Positions 38,471 through 48,179 of a stretch of DNA of 64,000 bases are shown one piece after another (positions within the stretch are counted from its first letter, which is position 1; every line of letters starts with the position of its first letter). This DNA is from Vallitalea sp. (GTDB taxonomy: Bacteria > Bacillota > Clostridia > Lachnospirales > Vallitaleaceae). The stretch spans positions 1-64,000 of the forward strand of contig JAOASG010000028.1 in the NCBI GenBank assembly GCA_025210235.1, given 5' to 3'. The notes under the pieces were generated by a model, which did no database searches, was not told the DNA's origin, and saw only the letters and a list, made by a program, of their open reading frames with translations. The translations under genes were made by a program, and so were the position numbers.

Positions 38471-39127
38471 ATGGATGAAGGTACAAGCATATATAGGGAA
38501 ATTGAAAGAGAACAAAATAAAGAGCAAAGAAAGAATGAAATTATATCAATCGCAAAGAAAATGTTTATAGAAAAAGGATATAATAAATCAACAATGTCTG
38601 ATATTGCGAAAGAGGCAAAAATTAGTAGAAAAACTTTGTATAGGTATTATAACTCAAAAGAAGAAATTGCTTTAGAAATCGAAATAAGTGCATTTAAAGT
38701 CTACATAGAATATCAAAAAGATGTCTTAAAAAATTTGAAAGGAAATGGGTTTAATAAGTTAAGTACTTATTTAAAAAATATGGATAATATTATAGATGAT
38801 TTTAAAGAACTAATTGTATTTACGGGGTTTTTTGATAATTATTTTATAGATGATTATCCAGAGACAAATGCAACAAAGGAATTTATTGAACTAATAGAAA
38901 TATCTAATAGACCAATAAATGAATTAATTGAAGAAGGGATGAAAGATGGATCTATTAGAAATGATATTAATTCCTTATATGTTGCAAATACAATATCAAA
39001 CTCAATATTAGCGATGTCACAAAGAGTTTATACAAGATATCAACATTTAAATGATGAGCAACATATTGATGCAAGAAAAATGATATCTTGTCAAATTGAA
39101 TTATTCCTAAATGGAATAAAACAATAA
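38471..39127 (+). CDS. TetR/AcrR family regulator in the galactoside operon
   Basis: 218 residues. The N-terminal helix-turn-helix (MFIEKGYNKSTMSDIAKEA, then ISRKTLYRYYNSKEEIA, about residues 33-72) is a typical TetR fold; the C-terminal ligand domain is helical. It is preceded by a polar 20-residue segment. It lies 40 bp after lacZ with a perfect AAGGAGG and 34 bp before the GPH symporter, so it is probably co-transcribed and represses the operon until a galactoside-derived inducer is present. No palindromic operator was clearly recognised. Confidence 0.87.
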   Translation: MDEGTSIYREIEREQNKEQRKNEIISIAKKMFIEKGYNKSTMSDIAKEAKISRKTLYRYYNSKEEIALEIEISAFKVYIEYQKDVLKNLKGNGFNKLSTYLKNMDNIIDDFKELIVFTGFFDNYFIDDYPETNATKEFIELIEISNRPINELIEEGMKDGSIRNDINSLYVANTISNSILAMSQRVYTRYQHLNDEQHIDARKMISCQIELFLNGIKQ

Positions 39128-39161
39128 GTAAATTTAACTTATTATACGAGGAGGATTTATT

Positions 39162-40523
39162 ATGGAGAAGGTTTTACCAAGAAAACTTAAGGTATGTTAT
39201 GCATTAGGGCAATTTGGGTGGTCATTAATAATTGGGTTAATTAATATTTGGCTTATATGGTTTTATAATCCACCAGAAGGAGAGATAGGAGCATTAGATA
39301 TCTTATTCATTCCTCAAAATAGGTTTTTAGGGTTTCTTACAGTTATTGGAATAATAACAATGCTAGGAAGATTAGTGGATGCAGTTACCGACCCATGGAT
39401 AGCTACATTAAGTGATAGGTCTAATCATCCAAAAGGCAGAAGAATTTCTTTTATGGCAAAAGGTGCAATTCCATTTGCAATATTTACTATTTTAGCTTTT
39501 TGTACACCCTTAAAAGGAGTTAGTTTTGTTAATGTCATTTGGCTTGGATTAACTTTGATATTATCTTTTGTTTTTTATACAGTTTATGTAACACCATACT
39601 TCGCACTTGTTGCAGAACTTGGACATACATCAAAAGAAAAGTTAGATTTATCTACATATATATCAGCAACATGGTTTTTAGGATATGCAGTTGCAAGTTT
39701 TGCTTCTAGTGTTTGGAACGTTTTTGAAAATATGGGTATGGAGAAGGTATGGGCGATAAGACTTACTATAGCTATATTTGTATTGATAGGATTAATATTC
39801 ATGTTTATTCCAGTGTTTACTATTGATGAAAAAAAATATTCTAATTCTAATCCTTCTAAAGATAATGTTCTAGATTCAATAAAAGCTACTTTTAGAAATA
39901 AAGAGTTTAGAATTTTTGTAATCTCTGATTTAGTATATTGGTTTGCTGTTACAGTTTTTAGTACAGGTATAGTATATTATGTTACGGTTTTAGTTGGATT
40001 ACCTGAGACGTGGACAGGAAAAGTTACAGTATTAATGGGGGTATTATCTTTTATGTTCTATCCAGTTATTAATGTTGTTGCAAAAAAAATTGGTAAGAAA
40101 AAATTACTCATTTTCGCTTTTATAGTATATTCTATAGTATTTATATATACTGGGTTTCTTGGGAAATTTGGTTTAGGAAAAGAATCACAGATGTATATTT
40201 TTATTTTACTAACAGCACTTCCTATGGCAATATTAGGAATACTGCCAAATGCAATTATTGGTGATATAGCAGAATATGAAGCAATTACAGTTGGTGTTAA
40301 TCGAGAAGCTATGTTTTATGGAGCTAGAACTTTTATGAGTAAAGTTGGTCAGATGTTTGCAATGATTGTTTTTAGTGGAGTTATAACTTTTGGTAAGAGT
40401 TCTCAAAATGATATAGGAATAAGACTAACTTCTTTTATAGCAGCTATAACTTGTCTTATAGGTATGATTATATTTGTTTTCTATAATGAAAAAAAGGTTT
40501 TAGATAAATTATCCGATAAATAG
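39162..40523 (+). CDS. GPH-type sugar:cation symporter (MelB-like)
   Basis: 453 residues with about twelve transmembrane helices. The N-terminus and the loop between helices 2 and 3 (GRLVDAVTDPWIATLSDRSN, about residues 67-86, then HPKGRRISFM) carry the glycoside-pentoside-hexuronide family signature, and GDIAEYEAITVG is also typical. It should import galactosides (melibiose, lactose or raffinose-derived) with Na+ or H+. It lies between lacZ-tetR and the alpha-galactosidase, which supports this substrate range. Ribosome binding site GAGGAGG. Confidence 0.9.
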   Translation: MEKVLPRKLKVCYALGQFGWSLIIGLINIWLIWFYNPPEGEIGALDILFIPQNRFLGFLTVIGIITMLGRLVDAVTDPWIATLSDRSNHPKGRRISFMAKGAIPFAIFTILAFCTPLKGVSFVNVIWLGLTLILSFVFYTVYVTPYFALVAELGHTSKEKLDLSTYISATWFLGYAVASFASSVWNVFENMGMEKVWAIRLTIAIFVLIGLIFMFIPVFTIDEKKYSNSNPSKDNVLDSIKATFRNKEFRIFVISDLVYWFAVTVFSTGIVYYVTVLVGLPETWTGKVTVLMGVLSFMFYPVINVVAKKIGKKKLLIFAFIVYSIVFIYTGFLGKFGLGKESQMYIFILLTALPMAILGILPNAIIGDIAEYEAITVGVNREAMFYGARTFMSKVGQMFAMIVFSGVITFGKSSQNDIGIRLTSFIAAITCLIGMIIFVFYNEKKVLDKLSDK

Positions 40524-40589
40524 AAACAATGATTACTCATGAATTTATGTTGGATGAAAACTAAAATCTTAATGTTAAGGAGATAAAAT

Positions 40590-42593
40590 ATGAATGTACA
40601 ATACATAGAATGCATATCATCAGATGATAAAGTAAAAAAAATAAATAATAGAGATTTTTCATGGGAAAACAAAGCAAAATTTGAAGTGAATTCCAAAGAA
40701 AATATTTTTTCTATAAGAATGTTACCTATGTGTAACATAAAACTAAAAGCAATAAGAGTAGTGTTTGAATATAATAGTTTATTTGATGGGGAAATGCTAA
40801 GTAATGGTTATCAAACATGGACTAGAACTAAATATTTAAATGAAAAGAATAAGATAAAAAAACTTAGCTTTTTAGCAAAACCATTTAATATGAAATATTA
40901 TGGCGACTATACTTTTTATGAATCTACAGGAGAAAAAGGGAAAATATATTCTCATGAATTTACTTGTTTAAGAAATTCAAATACTTATAGTATATTTGGT
41001 TCTTTAAATCAAGAAGTAGCATATACGATTTTCGAAAAGAATTATAATGAGAAGAGTTTTAGTATATATATAGATGTGGATGGTTTGAATTTTACCCAAA
41101 GTAATGAAATAGACATTGCAAAAATATACTATTGTACAGGTAATAATCAAGAAGATTTATGGAAAGATTATTTTCATAATATTAAAGGGGATAGAAAACC
41201 AGGGGATAGCTTAACAGGATGGACTAGTTGGTATTATTATTATACTAATATTAGCCATGATAATATTTGTGAAAATGTTAAGCAATTAGAAGAAAGCAAA
41301 ATACCATTTGATGTATTTCAAATCGATGATGGCTATCAATTAGCTGTTGGAGATTGGTTAAATGTAAATAATAAATTTAATAATGGTATGAAAGTAATTG
41401 CAGATGAAATTAAGAAAAGTAGATTTAAGCCAGGTATTTGGTTAGCTCCATTTATATGTGAGAAAGACTCTTTCATATACAAAGAAAAGCAAGAGTGGAT
41501 TCTAAGAGATAAGAATAATAAATTGCAAAAAGCAGGATGGAATAATCTATGGAGTGGAGATTTCTATGCCTTAGACTTATATAATAAAGAGTTTAATTCA
41601 TATATTAGAAAAGTATTTAGAACTATCTTTGATGAGTGGGGATATGAGATGGTCAAGTTAGATTTTCTCTATGCCGTTAACTTATTACCAAGAGAAGATA
41701 AGACAAGAGCTATGGTAATGAATGATGCCCTAAAACTTATAAATGAAGAGGTAGGAACTAAAAAAGTCCTTGGATGCGGTATACCAATAGGTTCTGCAAT
41801 GGGAAAAGTAGATTATTGTAGAATAGGTGCGGATGTAGCAGGATATTGGAGAGATAAGAAATTAGAGATGATAGGATATAGAGAAAGAGTATCTACGAAA
41901 GACTCTTTATATAATACTATTCATAGGTACTGTATGAACAAATATGTATTTTCTAATGATCCAGATGTTTTTATATTACGTAAAGATAAAAATAAGCTTA
42001 CCGAATATCAAAAATATACATTATTTTTTATTAATAACTTGTTAGGTGATCTTGTTTTTTTCTCAGATGACATCTCCTCGTACTGCGATAAAGAGATTAC
42101 AATGATTAAATCAGCATACCCGATTATTAAACCTGACAAAGTTATTATAAATGAAAGTAAAAAAGATTTATTTGATTTTAAATTAACTATTAAAAATCGT
42201 GAATATGTAGCATATACAAATATGTCAGAACAAGATAAGTCTTTTATGTTACCAAAAGGACTTTATTATTCAAAAGATACTGGTGTAATAAATGAGCAAG
42301 AAATTGTTTTGAAGGAAGGACAAACGATATGTTTTTATATACTCAAGGATAATGAAGAGGGCTTATGGGTATTTACTGATGGATATATATATCCAGGTAC
42401 TGAAGTAATAGATACTAGTAATAATAAAGGAAAGGTTACTGTTAATTTTGCTGAGGGATTTATAAATAAATATAATACGTATGTTGTATCATCAAAGAAT
42501 ATTAATGTAACGAATATAAACGATAAGATAGTTAAAAAAATTGATAATAAGAATATAAATATATGGGTAACAAAAAGAATCCAATCTTTGTAA
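40590..42593 (+). CDS. Alpha-galactosidase (glycoside hydrolase family 36)
   Basis: 667 residues. An N-terminal beta-sandwich is followed by the TIM barrel. GWTSWYYYYTNIS (about residues 210-222) and FQIDDGYQLAVGDW (about 246-259) are typical of GH36. The nucleophile is Asp358 in KLDFLYA and the acid/base probably Asp415 in CRIGADV. It lacks a signal peptide. Smaller than the 720-730 residue tetrameric GH36 enzymes but complete. It liberates galactose from melibiose, raffinose or stachyose brought in by the symporter. The last codons overlap the terminator stem. Confidence 0.9.
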   Translation: MNVQYIECISSDDKVKKINNRDFSWENKAKFEVNSKENIFSIRMLPMCNIKLKAIRVVFEYNSLFDGEMLSNGYQTWTRTKYLNEKNKIKKLSFLAKPFNMKYYGDYTFYESTGEKGKIYSHEFTCLRNSNTYSIFGSLNQEVAYTIFEKNYNEKSFSIYIDVDGLNFTQSNEIDIAKIYYCTGNNQEDLWKDYFHNIKGDRKPGDSLTGWTSWYYYYTNISHDNICENVKQLEESKIPFDVFQIDDGYQLAVGDWLNVNNKFNNGMKVIADEIKKSRFKPGIWLAPFICEKDSFIYKEKQEWILRDKNNKLQKAGWNNLWSGDFYALDLYNKEFNSYIRKVFRTIFDEWGYEMVKLDFLYAVNLLPREDKTRAMVMNDALKLINEEVGTKKVLGCGIPIGSAMGKVDYCRIGADVAGYWRDKKLEMIGYRERVSTKDSLYNTIHRYCMNKYVFSNDPDVFILRKDKNKLTEYQKYTLFFINNLLGDLVFFSDDISSYCDKEITMIKSAYPIIKPDKVIINESKKDLFDFKLTIKNREYVAYTNMSEQDKSFMLPKGLYYSKDTGVINEQEIVLKEGQTICFYILKDNEEGLWVFTDGYIYPGTEVIDTSNNKGKVTVNFAEGFINKYNTYVVSSKNINVTNINDKIVKKIDNKNINIWVTKRIQSL

Positions 42594-42611
42594 TGAAGAT
42601 TGGATTCTTTT
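42573..42611 (+). terminator. Terminator of the galactoside operon
   Basis: AAAAGAATCCAATCTT (42573-42588) pairs with AAGATTGGATTCTTTT (42596-42611). The stop codon of the alpha-galactosidase lies in the loop. Confidence 0.88.
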
Positions 42612-42656
42612 GAAAACAAATAATTGTCTAATTGGTTCATTTATGTCTGAACTGGC

Positions 42657-42685
42657 TTGACTCATTATGGATTAATCAATAAAAT
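42657..42685 (+). promoter_or_regulatory. Promoter of the ECF-AraC-ABC operon
   Basis: -35 TTGACT (42657-42662), 17-bp spacer, -10 TAAAAT (42680-42685). About 90 bases of leader follow. No Fur box was recognised here. Confidence 0.6.
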
Positions 42686-42775
42686 AACAAAGTATAAATT
42701 AATTAATTTAACTAAATAATGTATAAAATACAGTTTTGAAAGTACTTTACTAACTTATAACTTAGGAGGATTAAT

Positions 42776-43381
42776 ATGTCAAACACTAAATCACAAAAAC
42801 TAAAAGCAAAAGATCTTATTTCAATAGGGATTTTTTCTGGTATTTATTTTATTATTGCCTTAGCAAGTAATGTATTAGGTGGACTTCATGCTATTGTATG
42901 GTTTTTATCACCGTGTATTGCAGCTCTACTTTGTGGAATACCATTTATGATTTTAGCTTCAAAAGTTAAAAAGCCATTTACTGTGATGATTATGGGTATA
43001 GTTGTAGGACTTTTGTTCTTAATTACAGGTCAATTCCATATACTTGTACCTATTACATTTTTTGTTACTTCTTGTATTGTAGAAATTATTCGTTATGTAA
43101 CTAAGTATACAAGTTTTAAGGGGAATGCTGTAGGATTTAGTATTTTCGCTTTAAGTATGGTAGCTTCTCCATTACCTCTTTGGATTGATTCTGAATCATT
43201 TATTTCACGAATTAAAGAATTTGGAATGCCACAATCTTACATTGATACTGTTACAAGCCTAACATCAACAAGTATGTTAATTACGATGATTTTGTTAACA
43301 CTTATTTCTGGACTAATTGGATCATTAATTACTAAATCTATGTTTAAAAAGCATTTTAAAAAAGCCGGAGTGGTTGCATAA
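42776..43381 (+). CDS. ECF transporter S component, MptD/Trep_Strep family
   Basis: 201 residues with about five or six transmembrane helices (first KDLISIGIFSGIYFIIALAS, about residues 12-31). The order of helices and the GGLHAIVWFLSPCIAALLCG segment match the MptD-like group of energy-coupling factor substrate-binding subunits. Members are predicted, not proven, to bind a vitamin- or chelate-like compound. It is the first gene of a tight operon with EcfT and a fused EcfA. Its stop overlaps the next start by one base (TAATG). Ribosome binding site AGGAGG. Confidence 0.78.
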   Translation: MSNTKSQKLKAKDLISIGIFSGIYFIIALASNVLGGLHAIVWFLSPCIAALLCGIPFMILASKVKKPFTVMIMGIVVGLLFLITGQFHILVPITFFVTSCIVEIIRYVTKYTSFKGNAVGFSIFALSMVASPLPLWIDSESFISRIKEFGMPQSYIDTVTSLTSTSMLITMILLTLISGLIGSLITKSMFKKHFKKAGVVA

Positions 43382-44067
43382 TGAGAAGGCAAACTACACC
43401 ACCTATGGATGCACGTAGTACTTTACTTATTTTACTACTTGCCAACGTTATTGCTTTTACACAGCAATTAATTTGGATTGAGATTGGCTTTTTGGTATCG
43501 CTCGCTATTATTTTAGTTTTATGCGACTTAAAAAAACAAGCTATGAAATGGTGTATTGTATTTTTAATTATAGTTACTGTTCAGTATACACTTTTTCCCA
43601 ATATAAATAATACAATGATTACATATTTTTCGGTAAGCTTTATATATATGCGCAAAATGCTACCGTGTCTGATGGTTGGAACAATTATAGTTAAGAAAAT
43701 AAAAATGCAATACCTTATTTTAGCATTAAGGAAATTTCATTTTCCACAAGCAGTACTTATTCCACTTTCTGTTACCATTCGATACATACCTTCAATTCGT
43801 GAGGAATACCGCCATATTCAGGACGCAATGAAATTACGAAATATTAGAGGACTAAAACGAATTGAATGTGTTATTGTTCCAATTATGATAAGTGCCACAA
43901 ATACTTCTGATGAACTTTCTGCAGCAGCAGTAACTAGAGGAATTGAAAACCCAGGGGTAAAAACAAGTTCAGTTAATATGAGTTTTCATCTACTTGATTA
44001 TATATCTATTGCTGTTTCAGTAAGTTTTGCCATACTTGCGATTTTATCTAGAGGAGGAACGTTATGA
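43381..44067 (+). CDS. ECF transporter T component (CbiQ/EcfT family)
   Basis: 228 residues. Several N-terminal transmembrane helices are followed by the coupling region with IPSIREEYRHIQDAMKLRNIRG (about residues 138-159), which includes the conserved A-x-R-like motifs of EcfT that dock the ATPases, then a final helix. It links the MptD-like S subunit to the ATPase. The start overlaps the preceding stop by one base, and its stop overlaps the ATPase start by four bases. Confidence 0.83.
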   Translation: MRRQTTPPMDARSTLLILLLANVIAFTQQLIWIEIGFLVSLAIILVLCDLKKQAMKWCIVFLIIVTVQYTLFPNINNTMITYFSVSFIYMRKMLPCLMVGTIIVKKIKMQYLILALRKFHFPQAVLIPLSVTIRYIPSIREEYRHIQDAMKLRNIRGLKRIECVIVPIMISATNTSDELSAAAVTRGIENPGVKTSSVNMSFHLLDYISIAVSVSFAILAILSRGGTL

Positions 44068-45434
44068 TAGATATTGAAAATGTAAATTTTTCGTATCCTG
44101 GCGAGGGTGAAACCTTAAAAAATATTAATCTTAATATAAAAAGAGGAGAATGTGTTGTTTTATGTGGTAAAAGTGGATGTGGGAAAACAACGGTTACAAA
44201 GCTTATAAATGGCCTAATACCACATTTTTATGAAGATTACACATTATCAGGAAATGTTACTATAAGTGGTAAAAAAGTTGCTGAAATAGAAATGTACAAA
44301 CTAGCAAAAAGTGTAGGTTCAGTATTTCAAAATCCTAAATCTCAGTTTTTTCATCTTAATTCAGATGCAGAACTTGCTTTTGGGCTTGAAAATTGTGGAA
44401 TACCACAAAAAGAAATGCATGATCGGATAGCAAATACAATTTCACAACTTAATATAGAAAAGCTAACAAACCGAAATATATTTGAAATGTCAGGGGGAGA
44501 AAAACAAAATCTTGCATTTGCTTGTGTATATACTATGAACCCTGATATTTATGTTCTTGATGAGCCCACTGCAAATCTTGATGAAGCTACAATTGAATTA
44601 CTTAGGGAACAAATAAAACGTGTAAAATCTGAAGGTAAAACTATTATAATTGCAGAACACCGCTTATGGTTTCTTGCAGATGTTATAGATCGTGCAGTAT
44701 ATATGGAAAATGGTAAAATAATAAACATTTATAGCAGAAATGAGTTTCTAGCACTAACTGATGAGCAGAGAATAAAAATGGGGCTACGCCGTTTAACACA
44801 AATGAAGATACCATTAACTAATACTAATAATGATGGTTGTTTTTCAGTGAATAATTTATGTTATAAAATAAAAGGTAAAACTATTTTTGATAATATATCT
44901 TTTGGAGTTTCTGATGGAGAAATTCTTGGGATTATTGGTTCTAATGGTGCAGGAAAATCGATGCTACTTCGATGTATTGCAGGTATTATAGAACCAACAA
45001 GTGGTAAAATTAAGTTAGATAACAAAGTATTAAAGAAAAAAATGAGAAACAAGCTTTGCTATATGATTATGCAAGATGTTAATCATCAATTATTCTCGGA
45101 TAGTGTATATGGAGAGTGTGAAATAGCTAATGATAATATACAATCTAAACTCATAAATGATACATTACAAGAATTTGACTTAACAGAATTTGAAGAAAGT
45201 CATCCAATGGCACTATCAGGAGGACAAAAGCAAAGACTCGCTATTGCAACAGGGGTTCTTTGTTCTAAAAAAATTATTTTGTTTGATGAGCCTACAAGTG
45301 GACTTGACTTTGAGCATATGTGTTCTGTAGGTAAAATGTTACGAAGGCTTGCACAAAAAGGGCACATTATAATTGTAGTTACCCATGATAATGAGTTGCT
45401 AGAGTGCTGTGCAGATAAAATACTACGATTGTGA
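44064..45434 (+). CDS. ECF transporter ATPase, two ATP-binding domains fused (EcfA1A2 type)
   Basis: 456 residues with two complete ABC domains. Domain 1: Walker A GKSGCGKTT (about residues 35-43), Q-loop VFQNPKSQFFHL, signature MSGGEKQN, Walker B IYVLDEPTANLD and H-loop IIAEHRLW. Domain 2: Walker A GSNGAGKSM (about 290-298), signature LSGGQKQRL, Walker B IILFDEPTSGLD and H-loop VVTHDNELL. It therefore replaces separate EcfA1 and EcfA2 subunits, as in dedicated (group I) ECF systems. Co-transcribed with S and T. Confidence 0.9.
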   Translation: MIDIENVNFSYPGEGETLKNINLNIKRGECVVLCGKSGCGKTTVTKLINGLIPHFYEDYTLSGNVTISGKKVAEIEMYKLAKSVGSVFQNPKSQFFHLNSDAELAFGLENCGIPQKEMHDRIANTISQLNIEKLTNRNIFEMSGGEKQNLAFACVYTMNPDIYVLDEPTANLDEATIELLREQIKRVKSEGKTIIIAEHRLWFLADVIDRAVYMENGKIINIYSRNEFLALTDEQRIKMGLRRLTQMKIPLTNTNNDGCFSVNNLCYKIKGKTIFDNISFGVSDGEILGIIGSNGAGKSMLLRCIAGIIEPTSGKIKLDNKVLKKKMRNKLCYMIMQDVNHQLFSDSVYGECEIANDNIQSKLINDTLQEFDLTEFEESHPMALSGGQKQRLAIATGVLCSKKIILFDEPTSGLDFEHMCSVGKMLRRLAQKGHIIIVVTHDNELLECCADKILRL

Positions 45435-45443
45435 GGTAGTAAA

Positions 45444-46397
45444 ATGATGGATGGATATAATTTAGGAAGTAATATAGAAGTAACTGTTTTTGATAATGAT
45501 AATATGGTGTGTCAGATGAGAAGTAATGATGGAAATGGGATCATTACCTCTTATAGTGTATTAGACGGTATACAAATTAATTATAATGATTTTCATATGA
45601 GTAGCTTTAAATCTGAATTTATTTCAAATACTTGTATGTTTTGTGTGGATCATTGTAAAGAAGGGCGTATTGAACAAGAGATAAAACCAGGAGTATATAG
45701 ATATATAGAAGCGGGAGATTTGCGAATTGATAATCGTTACAATCATAATACTGACTTTTTCTTTCCTCTTTCGCATTATCACGGTATTACAATTGCTTTT
45801 AATTTAGAAAAAGCTGATAAGTCAATTAAAAATATTTTTCCTGATTTTCCAGTTTCAGTTACTGCACTTAGTGAAAAGTTTTGTAACGATAATAAACATT
45901 ACTTTATAAGAAGTGCACCTTCTATAGAACATATTTTTTCTGAGCTTTACAATGTACCACAAGAGATAAAATTATATTACTATAAAATAAAAATATTAGA
46001 GTTGCTTTTATTTTTAAGTGGATTAGAAATAGGTGAAAGTGAAACTATAAAAGCTTATTTCTATAAATCTCAAATTGAAAAAGTAAAGTCTATTCATACG
46101 CTAATTATTTCAGATATACAAAAGCATTATACCCTTGAACAACTATCTAAGGAGTTTAATATTTCTCTTACAGGAATGAAAAACTGTTTTAAGGCTATTT
46201 ATGGTGATTCAATTTTTGCGTATCTAAGAAAATATCGTATTGATAGAGCTACTATGTTTTTGAGAACAACAGATTTAAATATTGCAACTATTGCTAATGA
46301 AGTGGGCTACAATAGTCCAAGTAAGTTTGCTGCGGCATTTAAGAAAGAAATTGGAATAACTCCACTTGAATATCGTAATACAAGAATAAAGAGGTGA
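45444..46397 (+). CDS. AraC family regulator in the ECF-ABC operon
   Basis: 317 residues. The N-terminal 200 residues form a sensor domain with a FPLSHYHGITIAFNL segment (about residues 110-124) seen in AraC regulators of YbtPQ/IrtAB-like loci in Firmicutes. The C-terminal part holds the DNA-binding domain (LEQLSKEFNISLTGMKNCFKA, then IATIANEVGYNSPSKFAAAFKK). It follows the ATPase by 9 bases and precedes the ABC pair by 6 bases, so it is part of the same operon and probably controls it. Two adjacent ATG codons (45444, 45447) are possible starts after GAGGTAG. Confidence 0.87.
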   Translation: MMDGYNLGSNIEVTVFDNDNMVCQMRSNDGNGIITSYSVLDGIQINYNDFHMSSFKSEFISNTCMFCVDHCKEGRIEQEIKPGVYRYIEAGDLRIDNRYNHNTDFFFPLSHYHGITIAFNLEKADKSIKNIFPDFPVSVTALSEKFCNDNKHYFIRSAPSIEHIFSELYNVPQEIKLYYYKIKILELLLFLSGLEIGESETIKAYFYKSQIEKVKSIHTLIISDIQKHYTLEQLSKEFNISLTGMKNCFKAIYGDSIFAYLRKYRIDRATMFLRTTDLNIATIANEVGYNSPSKFAAAFKKEIGITPLEYRNTRIKR

Positions 46398-46403
46398 CTA
46401 TAA

Positions 46404-48179
46404 TTGAAAAAGAAAAGTTGGCTGTCCTATCTATTTTCCTATGCGTCATATTGTAAAGGGAAAATTATATTATCAGTATCATTATCAATAATTAGTGTAA
46501 TGTCAGGACTTATACCATTTATATGCGTTTATAAAATATTAAAAGCTTTTATAGAGAGTACTGTAACTCTAAATACAATATTGTTGTGGACAAGTGTTTC
46601 AATTATTTCCTATATTGTAAAAGTTGTTTGCTTTGGGATATCGACAGGCCTTTCTCATGTAGCCGCTTACACAATACTTGAAAAACTTAGAATACGTGTT
46701 GCAGATAAATTTTTACGAGTTCCTCTTGGAAATGTCATGGAAAAACCTATTGGAGAAATCAAGAATATGATTGTTGATCAAATTGAAGGTATTGAGCCAC
46801 CACTTGCTCACATGATACCAGAAGGCACAGGAAATATTATACTTCCTATTACGATATTTATTTCTTTGTTAATAATTGATTGGCGTATTGCTCTTGCTTC
46901 TATAGTAACGATTCCACTTACGATGATTCCGTTTTCCATTTTGATGAAAAAGAGTCAAAAGAAATTTGAAAAGTATATGGAGTCTAGTAACCAAGTAAGT
47001 AGTGCTATTGTGGAATATATAGAGGGAATTCAAGTTATTAAGGCATTTGGTCAGACTGGAAAATCTTACGAAAAGTTTTCGAATGCAATTTTAGACTATA
47101 AAAAGTTCATCTTAGAATGGATGTCAAGTACATGGGTAACTATGAAACTCTGTTTTGCGCTATTTCCATCAACTTTACTTGGAACATTACCAATGGGATT
47201 GCTTCTGTATACTAAAAATATCCTTACACCTGATGAAATTTGTCTTTGCCTTATGCTTTCAATGTCAATGGTGGGTTCTCTGGCAAAAATTGAAGTATTT
47301 ATGCATGAAATTAAACAGATGGGATTTGCTATTAATAATGTTCAAGAATTCTTAGATATGAAAGAACTATCTGAACCTAAAGATAATGCTAATTTATCAG
47401 GATATGATGTAAATCTTTCAAACGTAAGTTTTTCATATACAGGAAATATTGAAAATGAAGTATTACATAGTATTAATCTAGACTTACCACAAGATAGTTT
47501 TACAGCCCTGGTAGGACCATCAGGTGGAGGAAAGTCAACAGTAGCAAAACTAATTTCAAGATTTTGGGATGTAACAAATGGTGAAATTAAAATAGGCGGT
47601 GTAAATATAAAAAATATGCCTTTATCACAGTTAAGCAATATTGTAAGTTTTGTTACACAAGATAATTTTTTATTTAATTGTTCATTACTTGAAAATATAA
47701 GACTTGGAAATCCAAAAGCAACAGATGAAGAAGTATATAAAGCAGCAAAAGCTGCACAATGTGATGAATTTATACATAAATTTAAAAATGGCTATAATAC
47801 ATCTGCTGGAGAGGCTGGAAATCGTCTTTCTGGAGGTGAAAAACAAAGAATTGCTATAGCAAGGATGATACTAAAAAATGCACCTATTGTAATTTTAGAT
47901 GAAGCAACGGCCTTTACTGATCCAGAAAATGAAGATAAAATTCAACGCTCTATATCTGCTCTAACCAAAGGTAAAACTTTGCTTGTTATTGCTCATAGGC
48001 TTTCAACAATTAAAAATGCAGATAATATCATCGTACTTAAAAATGGTGAAATTATTTCACAGGGCAATCAAAATGAACTTCTAAAAAGCTGTCCTCTATA
48101 TAGAGATATGTGGAGATCTCATATCGGTGCTAAGGCATGGGCTGTTTCCCAAAAGAAGGAGGCATGTGTAAATGTTTAA
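46404..48179 (+). CDS. ABC transporter, exporter-fold half-transporter (first of pair)
   Basis: 591 residues. Six-helix membrane domain followed by an ATPase with Walker A GPSGGGKST (about residues 371-379), Q-loop FVTQDNFLF, signature LSGGEKQRI, Walker B IVILDEATAFTD and H-loop IAHR. It starts with TTG after GAGGTGA, 6 bp behind the AraC gene, and overlaps its partner by 8 bp. The pair resembles importers such as YbtPQ and IrtAB, and is similar in layout to the pairs at 28242-31709 and 54786-58287. Confidence 0.88.
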   Translation: MKKKSWLSYLFSYASYCKGKIILSVSLSIISVMSGLIPFICVYKILKAFIESTVTLNTILLWTSVSIISYIVKVVCFGISTGLSHVAAYTILEKLRIRVADKFLRVPLGNVMEKPIGEIKNMIVDQIEGIEPPLAHMIPEGTGNIILPITIFISLLIIDWRIALASIVTIPLTMIPFSILMKKSQKKFEKYMESSNQVSSAIVEYIEGIQVIKAFGQTGKSYEKFSNAILDYKKFILEWMSSTWVTMKLCFALFPSTLLGTLPMGLLLYTKNILTPDEICLCLMLSMSMVGSLAKIEVFMHEIKQMGFAINNVQEFLDMKELSEPKDNANLSGYDVNLSNVSFSYTGNIENEVLHSINLDLPQDSFTALVGPSGGGKSTVAKLISRFWDVTNGEIKIGGVNIKNMPLSQLSNIVSFVTQDNFLFNCSLLENIRLGNPKATDEEVYKAAKAAQCDEFIHKFKNGYNTSAGEAGNRLSGGEKQRIAIARMILKNAPIVILDEATAFTDPENEDKIQRSISALTKGKTLLVIAHRLSTIKNADNIIVLKNGEIISQGNQNELLKSCPLYRDMWRSHIGAKAWAVSQKKEACVNV